Of a stretch of 64,000 bases of DNA, positions 32,130 through 42,640 are shown piece after piece. The number at the start of each line of letters is the position of its first letter. The stretch's first letter is position 1. The DNA comes from Kappaphycus alvarezii (Eukaryota; Rhodophyta; Florideophyceae; Gigartinales; Solieriaceae). The notes beneath the pieces are model-generated. The model saw only the letters and a program-made list of their open reading frames with translations. It was not told the origin of the DNA and did no database searches. The position numbers were made by a program, and so were the translations under genes. The stretch lies in assembly GCA_002205965.3 (NCBI GenBank), contig NADL03000152.1, positions 1 through 64,000 of the forward strand, written 5' to 3'.

Positions 32130-34557
32130 CTAGTAAATGTGTTTGTGTTTCTCTATGTTTAATTCACATCCGTACAGGCGGCTATGGGGGACAGTCTTGA
32201 CACTGTCGGCGAAAAGATTGTATTTGTCGGGAATTTCAAGGCCGGTGAGGAGGGGTACGTCATCATTGACGACATCGACGTTAAGGTCAAGGAAGGAGTG
32301 ATTCTGTGTCGGGATGCGGATTTCCATTGTCCCAAGTGACTTTAACACCCTAAAATAAGCCTTTGCTTGCCGTAGTCCAATGGATGTCAGTTGCGCTCCG
32401 ATATATAGACATGCTTCGTCAAATGTTTCCGAACTTGTTGCATGGAATCGATGTGGGCAATTATATATTCACTTCCTGATTCGGTACTCCAATCGTGGGC
32501 TGTGTGTGAGTAAGCGGTAACGGCAGTCACATATTTTGCGGCTCTTGGGTTTGCAAGGCGGTCTATTGATGCTAGGGACATACTGCAGGCTCATTTGGAT
32601 GCCCCTCTACGAAAATACCATGACGCTAATTCTTCGGCGCTGACATCTCGAAGTGCGCTAGCCAGTGAGGGGGGATTTAGGGTAAAAAATGGGCTGATCA
32701 TCGTGTCGAGAGAGAAAATTGAGAGTGGAAGGGGGCTACGGGAGATAAAACGATGTGCTAGTGAGGTGAAGGGAAGGGGTATATGCGTGAACGTTCAGTT
32801 TGTTGGGGATTGAACGTTTGGTGCTGCAAGAGAAGAGGATGTTCTGGGTCTCGGCAGCACGGTTGTGTCATCCATCCGGTAGCCATCTGATGAAGTTGAA
32901 GAGTCTGAAAATCATTCTCTTGGTGGCCGAGATTACTGTCCGCCGATGTTTGCACTGTTGCGTACAAAAGATCCGAAAGTTAGTTAACTTGTTGGGAGTT
33001 TTCTGTCAAGAGCTTTTCCACTATGACCCCTTGCTTTCTTTGGAGACTTGTTTCGCACGATGAAGCGGATCCGATAACGCATCACCCTTTCATCGCCCCT
33101 GGGCTTCGTTCAGCTGCGTTCAATGTGGTCTGGGTGGGCATTGTTGAAGCACTTGGTTTCTGATTTTGACAAGATGTTTTGGCGGCAACGTGCTTTCGGA
33201 TCGCGACCGTAACTAGCTTGGCTTTGGAACTAATTATTGATGGCAGAAGTTGGGTTGACCCGTGAGAACTGAGGCGGCACAGTAAGGAGCAGTATGGAGA
33301 CTGGGGGAGCTGGGGGATGCGAAATATTTGGCTGGGTAACTTGGGGTTGGTGGTCGTGTCGGAGACGATAGTTCCGCTCGTCGAACTCAAGATCATCCAA
33401 GAAAATTTTGCATGAGATGTCACCCCTCGTCATGGTGGAGATGGGCGCTACTGCCCATAGACGCGGACGGACCGCACACAAAACGGTCTGTCACTTGTCC
33501 TTGTCTGTTGTGCTACCGTTGTGGCATTAAGGGACTAGGACTTCAATGCGTCTGGTCAACTTCTGAAGAGCTCCTTCCTTTGTTGCGCTTGAGTATATAA
33601 ATTGCTCCAGAGTGAGGTTTCGAACCTCATATTCGATAGCCTACATGTGTGTTGCGCTCTTATAGCGCTGGCATATAGTAGAATGAAATGAATTCCATTT
33701 TTGGATTGTGCGAAGCTCTTGGAAAAAGAAGAATAAGGCTTCACCCTTCAGGATGAGCTGGAACATCTGCACCCTCTGGTGCTGAATTATGTTGTTAGTT
33801 TGGCATAGATGCTCATACAAGTCGAGTGCAAGGCTATGACTTTCGCCTGAATAGACTCCATACTTTGCGCTATCACGGTTGTAGTACGATAATAGCTTAG
33901 ATTAGCCGCGTGGGTTGTCTGATTCTTTATAAGACTCTTGCAAATCTAAACGACGGACTGGATTCGCGATTTGCTTATGAGGATCAGCAATATGATGTGG
34001 ATTTAAATTTGAGTTTACAGTACTTGGACTTGGAGGTGATATATTGGGGCAACTGGACCCGAAGGGGTGAGACATGGGGGTGGTTGTCCAACAGGAGATT
34101 GCCCTTCAGCAAAGAGATCTAATATTGTGTGCGCTTCATTAATATGGCGATGAAAATGCTGTTCGTGCCATACGGGCACGATGATACGAATCTTAATGAG
34201 GTTAGTTTTGCGGGTACTTTCTGGGAGAGATATATTCCGGGTTTCAAGAAAATTCCGTAGGAACAAATAGATCGTAGAGTTATGGAGAAATTGGGCTCGA
34301 GTGAAGTCCCACATAGAAAAATAATGTATTCTACACATCCTTAGTCCCTTTCCTCTTAGATCGCCATGGAATTCTTGAAAAGTTTTGAAGAAGTTTATGA
34401 TTCGAACTCGCTCAGAGTTTAGAGGGAATAATTGGTCTAAATTGAGATTTTCGGGCAGTTTGGGAGGGCTATGTGAAGATGATTTTGGGACAGACATTTT
34501 GGTGGTACCGTTGTTGTCTTCGGGCTTAAGGTTGCAACAATAAGTGAAGATGTTCAA
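32130..34557 (-). pseudogene. Copia gag and protease-region remnant
   Basis: The frame 34557-34015 (MNIFTYCCNLKPEDNNGTTK start) and following short frames to 33.2 kb are gag-like by position. The frame 32348-32130 contains FLDLNVDVVNDDVPLLTGLE, similar to the region after the protease in fungal copia elements. No clear zinc knuckle or D-S/T-G was seen. The call rests mainly on position between the LTR and integrase. Confidence 0.45.
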
Positions 34558-34814
34558 ATGCTATTACAGCGGGGACTGTAGGACTGGCGATGATTACACG
34601 GACCTACAAGGGGGTCGTAGGGGGTATAACTGAAGTGGATTACACAGTGCTACGCAAGGAGCATAGGGGTTGTAATCGAAGGGACTCACAGATGAATCGA
34701 AGGTGGGCAAAAAAGAAGTAGGGTATGATGCGCTTGTGTACATTCGCGAATGTGAGCAAAAAGCACTGTTATAGTAAGAGAGAGTAAAAAGACAGCTGTT
34801 GAAGCGATGTTTAC

Positions 34815-35072
34815 TATCAGATTGAGGAGGAATCATGGAAAGGGATCCGATTGAAGTATCTATTTCGTCCCCTAACCTATTCTTTAATGGATTACAATAG
34901 AGATAGCTGAGGTGTCTTCTAATCGAGAAGGGTAAAGGTAAACCTATTAAGGAGAAGATCCTGCTAGGATACTGTAGGTCTAGTGGATGGTTTAAATCTA
35001 AATTATCCCCATGGGGAGATTAATAACGACCGAGAATCTATCCTAATGGGATTACGAGGCTGATTCTCCACA
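34815..35072 (-). repeat. 5' LTR of the minus-strand copia
   Basis: Partner of 28156-28396, starting TATCAGATTGAGGAGGA (the terminal TG mutated to TA) and ending TGATTCTCCACA. Longer by 17 bases, with substitutions and indels. Confidence 0.82.
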
Positions 35073-36354
35073 GATGTCGGACGGCATCAGGCAGGAGTGT
35101 ATAGCATAGCAAAAACGGACAGCACGATATTGTACTGTTCAGTAACGTACCTGTACAGTACAGTACTGTGCTTTGCTATACCACTTGTTGTACTTTGCGC
35201 TGTACTGTTTTGAACTTTAAATGCTTAAATTCGCTGAATCAGTGATCAAACCCAAAAAACTTCTCCTCAATATCGATGCTACCCAAACATTCCGCACAAA
35301 TTACCGCGAACGGTTCATAATTCTCAATTCTCTCCTGGGGGATATCTAAACCACTAAAGATTCCTCAATACGGTTCCAGCGTAGTGACCACTTGTTCCAT
35401 ATCATCCAGCCCTCGCCTCACCATTCCAACAATTTACATGTCTCCCTCTCCCTCATCCTCCCCATTCCACCTTGCCTCCCCCCTTCATCCTTTCTTCATC
35501 CCGTCTTCATCCCCCGTTCATTCCCCACTTCATTCTCCCCCTCATTCTCCCCTTCATCCCCCCCTTCATCCTCCTCTTTATCCTCATTCTCATAGACCAA
35601 TTCTGTGGCTGCCCATTCTTCAAAGGCTCCCCAGCTCCCTTCTCGACTTCCAGATCCTGTCCCTCACCTACCTTTGCCGCCTCATCCCCGATGAACAAGT
35701 AACGAGCGAACTCGATTACCTTCTTCTTTCCTTGTCGGTGTAGATACTCATCGCGGTCAATAGGGCCGAAATGGAGTAGGGAATTGGCGTTTACGGGGCG
35801 AGGTGGCGATTTTGGTAAATGACTCTGGAGGGGCATAAGTTGTCCATATTGATGGGCGTTAGGGAAAAGCAGGAATTGAGGGTGTTTTAAATGGGTACGG
35901 CGAGAGGGATAGTTAGTAAAATGATCCGGGAGGCATGAAACTTGTAATAAAAGGACTTAAATAGGCTTCCGAGGGCCATTGTATAAAATTGGAACAGGTA
36001 AAATAAATCTACCAGGGAATTTACAGAAGTGCATTTGCGCCCTTTTTCTCAAAAAATGAATTTAGTGGAGGAAAGCAAAAAGGTAAAAAGAACTGGATTC
36101 TAGATCGATTTAGAGGGGTAGATACGGTAAAAAATATCTAGATAAAATAGAAATGAATTTGGAGAGGACCGCGCTAAGGATAAGCAAGACCCAGGAAGAA
36201 GAGTTACTCTCCCCGGGAATGTGCTTAGAGACAGTGTTACCGAGCAAAGACTAGAGCTACAAGCAATTCTGGACAAAGAAAGGTACCACAGTAATTAAAA
36301 GTCGCTAGATGACCACGACAGAAAGACCCGTTTCTATTCGGGCGTGTCTAACAG
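35073..36354. other. Intergenic; TCATCC-rich tract and an ORF of unknown nature
   Basis: At 35.45-35.60 kb the plus strand is a tract of TTCATCC/CCCC(T) units. The minus-strand ORF 35836-35507 begins protein-like (DRDEYLHRQGKKKVIEFARY) before entering this tract; one frame away the tract encodes an acidic Asn/Glu/Gly run. It could be a decayed acidic protein gene. GTAC-rich inverted sequence (CTGTACAGTACAGTACTGTG) lies near 35.15 kb. From 35.9 kb on, nothing recognised. Confidence 0.35.
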
Positions 36355-36690
36355 ATATCATTCTCTAGGCGATGGGGCCTTTGCCATTGTTCTCGCGAGA
36401 TGAGCAATTTTTATGTGACCCTGTTCGAGTATAGGTTCCTATCCTGATCGAACGAGTGGGATGGGACTGGCTCGTCTAGTTGGGCAATAGGCAATCGGCT
36501 AGGACGAAAATCAATACTGGTAATCAGAAGGAAGTCGCAAATCTTTTGGTTAGGATGCCTGAGAATCAGATCCCAAGACCGCTACCACAACGCAAAACTT
36601 CTTAATTTGGCTCTAGTACACTGGTAGAGAACCCCATGTACGTTCATAAGCATCGGAGGAGCACGTAATTTGTTTCTCCCGTGCCGATCA
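36355..36690 (+). repeat. Dispersed repeat, partial copy 2
   Basis: Resembles 17.40-17.63 kb: TCTAGGCGATGGGGYCTTTG-CATTGTTCTCG, GCAATTTNTAYGNGRCCCTGTTC, GGTTCCTATYCTGATCGA, AAAATCAATACTGGTARTCAGAAGG. The most diverged and shortest of the three copies. Confidence 0.7.
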
Positions 36691-37109
36691 CTTGTACCAA
36701 TTATTTGTTGCTTTTTGGAACATACGTAGGTAACTTATTTTTTAATCATTAAAACACCCCAATTTTTCCCTCATACGGAAAGGTTCGGAGGATTTATTGC
36801 CAAAGGCACGCTTCTACAGCCGTCAAGTCCAATGCGGCCTGCTTGATAACTAGCCTGACGCTTTTTTTTCAGGAAGTGTAGTTACTTCTTTATTACAGTG
36901 TCGGGGTACGTTATTGAGTGGATTGTTGTTGTCCGGAAAACCACAAAATATATCAGATATAAATTACAAGAGTAAAGCACGCAAAAATGTCCCCTTAAGA
37001 CCACCTTATCCAAAGCAAGTTTGGCCGGCAAATCCCTGCCCTCCATGATGACCCCGCGGTTGACAATACATTTTCAAAGAGTGAAACACCCAAACCTTCT
37101 CCGAGGACC

Positions 37110-37870
37110 AGGTATCTTTACTGGGTAACAAAATCGCATTTGCCGCAAGGAACCGCATGCTCGACTCAAAGCGACCACGGAAACACAAACCAGGACCAGA
37201 CAGCAGAGTGACTAGTGCTATCTGCCGCACTGATTACTTCGATGTCACATTTGTCAACCCCTTGGCACCCTCTCATCGGAGGACGAGGACCTACAAACCC
37301 CTCACCGGATTGGACGTGGCCTACGTGGAAAATCTCCGGAAATATCAGAAGTTTATTGCTGAATTACCGGGCAGGAACCGGCTGCTTCCCCTCACAATCT
37401 TTATCCTCGGAGGCTGTCACCCAGAAGCTATTTTTCAGTCGTGTCAGAGGTGGCACAGTCAGGCTTAATAGTGTCCAGGACCAGTTTACCAGGGTCAGGG
37501 ACACAATTTTGCGGCGCTATTCTGCGTTAGTGGTTGCTTCGAATACCGCATGTCTGCTGAAAGGGCTCACTGCAACGTTTTATTCACTATTTCGTAGCAC
37601 ACCCTTTTTCAAAGTATCCGGGAAATGGGAAGCTGCGGAGGGACCGACTTCTTTGACACCACTTTTGTCAATACTCTCATACCATCGAACAGGTATGTCA
37701 ACTCGCTCAACTCGCTGACCTCCCTCCACGCAGCCCGAGCGACGAAGCACAGAAAGTACCAACCCTTCAATGCTAATTCCCCTCGAGGCATATTTGTCCC
37801 CGTGCCCATATGCACTCTCGTCGTTGGCATTCAGATACATATGCCGTCATTTTTTTTTCGAGATTTTAGC
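37110..37870 (+). pseudogene. Two tandem LINE tail fragments (endonuclease end)
   Basis: The first fragment reads VSLLGNKIAFAARNRML, TDYFDVTFVNPLAPSHRRTR and later DTILRRYSALVVASNTACLL, matching the C-terminus at 24.8-24.1 kb. A second starts near 37.63 kb (GTDFFDTTFVNTLIPSNRYV) and repeats the DVTF region. Both lack the RT, so they are 5'-truncated copies inserted or duplicated side by side. Confidence 0.72.
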
Positions 37871-39044
37871 TAGGAAAAAGTCTATACGAAATAATTAAAT
37901 TGCTTGCTCCATGAGACTGAAGCCAAGTTGGGAGTCGACGTCAAAACAAATCTTCATTCGGTTCTCTAACCTGTACGTGAGGAAAAAAAGCTTTTCCCTT
38001 CAGAAATAGTTCCTAAAACAGTCATTTAACTTTCATTCTACTACTCCATTGTCCGCTAGTGTCTACTGTAACACTTTAATCACTCGAAACTACTCTCATC
38101 TCGGTTAGTTAGTGGTTCACTTTTCCGTTTGTGCTATTTTTTCCCTATGGCTCGGTATTTTTGTTGAGGATTCCTGCACCGGTAGCCTGATATTTGGCGA
38201 TTTGTTCTCAATGTTAGAGGATTGTTTAATTACTGTAACATTATTAGAATTATGGATCCTACTACCGCTTACTTCCAGTTGAAAGGTAGGAGGGCCACTG
38301 CAGTGCGTAAATGTCCTCCTCGGCGTAGAATGTCCTGGCTCTCCGTCTCAGCATCGCACTGTTACCTGGATCTACTGGCCGTGCGGTCTGCTCCCAGCGC
38401 TTGAACGGAGTTGCCCCCGTCTTAGAATCAAGCGTTAAAATTGCTTTGACGTGAAAATTCGTACACGGCACAGCTCTTGGACATCACGTCCTCCCTAACG
38501 TTCTCACCCACTTCTGCTCTCAATCTTAATCCAAGCAACTATCAATCTCAAAAATAAATACCTCAGACTCAACCTCTATCCGATACACTCGAGTTTCTGA
38601 TCAGTAAAAGTTTAGAAATACCTCACTGCGACTAGGATGTGTCTGATATTGAACAGCAGACTGCAATTACGGGTATCTATCCATTCCAAAAATGCTTCAA
38701 CTACAAAAGACCGTAATTTTTATTGAAACAGGCAACCAAGTTAAATCTAACTGCTTCATTTACTACATAATTATTTGCTGTCGGAACCACCGTATGGACC
38801 CGCATGGATGTCTTAGGAAGGCTGAGAAGAAAAGCTAATAAATTCTAGAGAAAAAATACCCTAAAATTCGCCGATGGAGCTGAATACAGCAATTCTGCAA
38901 GATATAAATGTGCAAAAGTTAAAAGCATTGGTGCAGAGAGTACCGAAAATTATTAAGATCCGCATGCGATATTCTAGTTTCATCAGAAAATGTTTTAAGG
39001 TTTCAATTGGGACGATGAAGCCGGAGTACAGTCCGGCCTCCAAA
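37871..39044. other. No gene recognised
   Basis: Balanced to AT-leaning sequence with short ORFs only. No repeat seen in the rest of the window was matched here. Confidence 0.35.
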
Positions 39045-39475
39045 TAATAGGGATAAATCGTGAGGAAAAAATACCCTTGGAGCAATCCACCCGAGGGAGA
39101 AGTGTTGCATAAGAAAAACGTGCTACCGTAGTATATTCAAGCGAAAAGAAAGCAGTGGTTAAGGAAGAAAGTTGAGAGGGATACAAGCGAGTATAGATGT
39201 GAAAGGCTCTACTACTTATGCTCTGTGACCAGAGTAATAAAATTATTTCTTCGGACTTACATTGACTCTCAACTTTCTAACCACTTGGGGCCTGACTTGA
39301 AGTTGTTAGCCAAATCGCTTGACATCACAAGAGGAAGCAAATTTTTGAGCTTGTATAGACATTTTAGTTAGCTCTGAAGTCTCAAAAAACATAGTGAGTA
39401 TGACAAAATATTTTACATGGAATTTTGTGAACAAGAATTACGAACAACAAACACTTACCTTAAATAGGGCGATGT
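39045..39475 (-). repeat. Degenerate LTR of the 54.9-62.4 kb gypsy family
   Basis: Collinear with the LTR from TAATAGGGATAAATCG through AGAAGTGTTGC, AAGTTGAGAGG-ATACAAGC, TTGACTCTCAACTT, GGAAGCA and AAGTCTCAAAAAACATA. The last third is missing or unrecognisable. Much older than the intact element; same orientation as it. Confidence 0.8.
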
Positions 39476-40375
39476 ATACGAAAAGTTCATGACCATGGAC
39501 GAAATGAAAAATTAGAGACAATACTGCAGCTTTGAATTTGCACGCAGTCAGGGAAATTGTAGAAAATCTGCTTCATAAAAGCAAGATGCTTGCTTCAAGG
39601 ACGTCGATGTTTTATTTCAGATAGGATGACGTGTGAGAAATATTTCATGGTCTTGGACGAAATAGAAATGCGAGGCAATGCTGTAGCTTTGAATTTGCCC
39701 GCAATTAGGACAATAAGAGAGAATCTGCTTGATAAAATATCGAAAACGGATCTGAAGGACGAAGCCGATAACGACCCAAAGTATTTATTTTCTGAAAAAG
39801 GAGGACAGAAATCTTCAGAAATAAATTGGAGACGGAAGTTGTACAATGAGTTTCGATTGGTAGAAAAAGTCGTTTTAAAATTTTGTTCTTAAAAGAAAAT
39901 AGGTTAGAAGAGCTGGTTTGAAAAATCAGTGGTCAGAGATGAAGAAGACAGAAGTTTTTGAAGAGCACCTCTTTTTTACTGAAAGGATCGTTTCTATAAA
40001 ATAAATGACCAATGAAAAACGTTGTGCTCGAGAGAGGGGCACTTAATGTATGTTGACAGTATCCACACCTGAGAGCAATAAGGAGAAAGCGCGATTGTCA
40101 AAATAGGATGAGAAGGGGAAAAAAGGCGTCCGCGCCTCCGTAACCTATCTTTTAAGAGTAAAGCACCAAATACTTCCCCATCCGTGACCCTGTGACTACG
40201 TAAACGGTTCACGGCTTGCGAGGGGCAAACCAGTTTCTTTTTTTTCTTTTTCTTCTCTCCAGACCACGTTTAGATTATGTTCCCCATAAATATCAGAGGT
40301 CGAAGTGAAATAACCTGAAAACAAGATATAGCTATGGTGAAAAAGGGCATTCTATGAAATTTCGACTGAAAAAGT
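39476..40375. repeat. Local ~100-bp direct duplication; otherwise no gene
   Basis: The phrase CATGRYCWTGGACGAAAT...GCTTTGAATTTGC...GAAAATCTGCTT-ATAAAA occurs at about 39.49-39.58 kb and 39.65-39.75 kb. The second copy lies in a 100-codon plus ORF (39590-39892) with no motif. Downstream to 40.37 kb nothing is recognised. Confidence 0.45.
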
Positions 40376-41175
40376 TTATTCGAGCCCTATCAGCAGACAT
40401 ATTGCGCCCGAAGCAACCATTAATGCAGAATATCGCTGTAGAAGAATGTCACTGATGTTGAAAAACTGGTTCTTGGCACAATTAGCAACTGATCGTGATA
40501 CCTTCGTCATAAGCGAAAAGGCGTCTGGGTGCCAGACGCTGAGGGTGAAGATTTTGACGGGGAGCAGTCGATTACTGCCCGGCAATCCAGTAATGAACTC
40601 CTGGTATTTCCGGGGCTTTTCCGCGTAGGCCACGTCCAAGCCAGTGAGGGGATTTTAGGTCCTCATCCTTGGACGAGAGGGTGCCAAGGGGTTGACAAAT
40701 GTGACATCCAAGTAATATGTCCCTCAAGTAGCACCAGTCGCCTTGCTGTCTAATCGGGATTTGCGTCCCTTGGTCGTCTTGACTCGATGATGTGGTGCCT
40801 TGCGGCAATTGCCAGGTCGCTGACCAGTAACGATACTGAAGAAATGTTTCGAGGGTTTACATTTGAAAGATACGTACCGCTAAGTTCGGAGTTTTCCGGA
40901 TAGTACCTACGCCATTAACATGAGACCACATGTGTGGCAGAACACCACTCACCATCGCTAACTACTGAACCACCGCCTCGGTAAGGTCCAGCTTCTCTGC
41001 TTGGTCAACTGCGCCATCGGCGCAGTCGCCGCCTCAGAGCTGAAGTCAGACCAATCCATCCATGTCAAAGGCACCCAGAGGTGCATAGTTCCGTACGGCA
41101 GCGTAAGAATCAGGGCGGTGACCATCTCCGTCTTCGTAATAACCTCAATCGCGTGCCCATTTGAAATATGCCCTT
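40376..41175 (-). pseudogene. LINE tail fragment (post-RT region and endonuclease end)
   Basis: On the minus strand, YGTMHLWVPL... near 41.1 kb corresponds to the fragment at 9.1-9.26 kb. Then YYLDVTFVNPLAPSRPRMRT, GLDVAYAEKPRKYQEFITGL and DILLQRYSALMVASGAICLL match the endonuclease end of the 24-27 kb LINE. Frames change several times. The RT is absent: a 5'-truncated, decayed copy. Confidence 0.7.
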
Positions 41176-41521
41176 AGACTCCTTCGGGGGTATTTGTGAT
41201 GGGGGATGCTTCCAGGAAAGGTATGGGCTGCTCATCACAAGATGATGACGGGCTTGAGGGGTTGGGTAGACACGTATTGTTGACCTTGGGCTTACTGGCG
41301 TTCACTTTAGACTTTAGGGAAATTGCCAAGGGGAGGGAAGGTTTGGGTGTTCTACTCTTGGAAGATATATCCGACCTGAAAAGAAGCAAAGTTACGTCTA
41401 GCGCGTTGTGCCAGTAGTGCGATGGCTGGCAAAAGGAGGGGAGGAAATATCCACCATCTCAACGGTGGCGAGCAATGGGTGTAATCGCTTGAAAAACTTC
41501 CGCTGTAAGCGCGATAGTTAA
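41176..41521. other. No gene recognised
   Basis: Short ORFs on both strands with low-information composition, between the LINE fragment and the copia LTR. Confidence 0.35.
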
Positions 41522-41748
41522 TGTTGCCAGAGTTCCTATTCGTGATATTGATGACAGTTTACATGCGTTCTAACCAGAATGAATTGTGAGTTATATCATA
41601 ATATCTTTACTTACGTTAGGATGTTTTACAGTACTTTCAATTTTATATGTTGTTCAAGCGAAGAGTAAGACTCCGGATGTCTACTTAAGTCACAAGTTGA
41701 GCCCAAGTCCTAGTAAAGTAGAGATATACAAGTTGTGATCAAGCTACA
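41522..41748 (+). repeat. 5' LTR of the plus-strand copia
   Basis: TGTTGCCAGAGTTCC...CAAGCTACA. Aligned over its full length with 45904-46131, including the blocks GTTCTAACCAGAATGAATTG and GAGCCCAAGTCCTAGTAAAG. Confidence 0.92.
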
Positions 41749-41760
41749 GGTTATTGGCCC
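41749..41760 (+). promoter_or_regulatory. Primer-binding site, half-tRNA type
   Basis: GGTTATTGGCCC directly follows the LTR. From memory the complement of the initiator tRNA-Met anticodon stem-loop is GGTTATGAGCCC-like, the internal primer used by Drosophila copia and some relatives. Ten of twelve positions agree; the identity of the tRNA is inferred. Confidence 0.55.
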
Positions 41761-41895
41761 AGCCTTATCATTCAGCCTCTTGTCGAACCCCGTTCTTTAT
41801 CGTGTCTGATTGTTCACGATATCCGTTGTCCTAGGTATTCACGCTGCATTCTGCGTACTTGAAGGATAAATAAAGATTGGTAAGATCGCAGTTCT

Positions 41896-42640
41896 GTGGT
41901 TGACGTTAATAAGATTCGTTTACCGCTGCTTACGTCAACGAACTACTTTCTCTGGTCTCGGAAAGTTGAACTTTTTGTGCACAGGAAGGGACTGTGGAGC
42001 ATCGTCAATGTCTCTGAATCTCCATCTGAAAGAATTGACGAAAGTTTACGAAAGTTTAGTCGCCGTAAAGAAGTAGCCTTGTCTACAATCTTACTACTAC
42101 TGCACGACTCCTGTGTAGCCCCTGTAATGGATATGCGAGCTCCGTCCTTTGTGTGGAAGACTCTCAAGGAACAGCATCAGGCCGTATCTCAGGCTAGTAG
42201 AGACGGTCTTTTGGACCGTTATCAGGCCATGAAGATGAAGCCAAGCGAAATTGTGCTTGAATTTCGAGCTCTTCTCTCTGAATTGGAATCCCAACTTGGG
42301 GGGATTGGCTACAAAACTTCTGAAGCGGAACAGTTACGCGTTACTGCGTGGTCTCCGAGATGAATTTGGTGTCACTGCAGAAGTTATAAGGGGAATGGAC
42401 AAGTCTCTATCAGAATCTCTTGCGATTCTTATTTAAGGAAGCAAGCTACCTGGCCAGCATTGAACTTTCCAGTGAAGTTACCAGAGCATTAAGTACTCTT
42501 CAGAAGCCGAAGACGAAGTCAAAGATCAAATGGTACTACTGTGGTAAAGCTGGACACAATAATATCAACTGTTATACGAATCCGAGAGCAAGAAGTACCG
42601 TCCACGCAGGAAAAGTCGGATGATCGTACGTTGGACACTG
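41896..42640 (+). pseudogene. Copia gag, frameshifted
   Basis: The frame 41896-42363 has a gag start pattern (LPLLTSTNYFLWSRKVELFV) and the typical YQAMKMKPSEIVLEF region. A shift near 42.3 kb leads to LLRGLRDEFG, then STLQKPKTKSK and a zinc knuckle CGKAGHNNINC near 42.54-42.58 kb. Gag coats and packages the element RNA. At least two frame changes inactivate it. Confidence 0.85.

Larger units (their letters stand above)
28156..35072 (-). mobile_element. Ty1/copia retrotransposon, decayed, minus strand
   Basis: Related LTRs lie at 28156-28396 and 34815-35072. Between them the minus strand carries gag-like, integrase, RT and RNase H remnants in the copia order (integrase before RT). Stops and shifts are frequent and the LTRs have diverged, so the copy is old. 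Flanking pentamers GAAGG and GATGT differ. The part around 31.1-32.1 kb lacks copia coding sequence and may be a further insertion. Confidence 0.8.

Noticed and set aside
33600-33640. GAGGTTTCGAACCTC near-palindrome as a regulatory site
   Set aside because: Short, imperfect and inside decayed copia sequence; likely chance.
35384-35743. Ser/Pro/His-rich 119-codon plus ORF
   Set aside because: Product of the TTCATCC tandem tract; composition is entirely that of the repeat.
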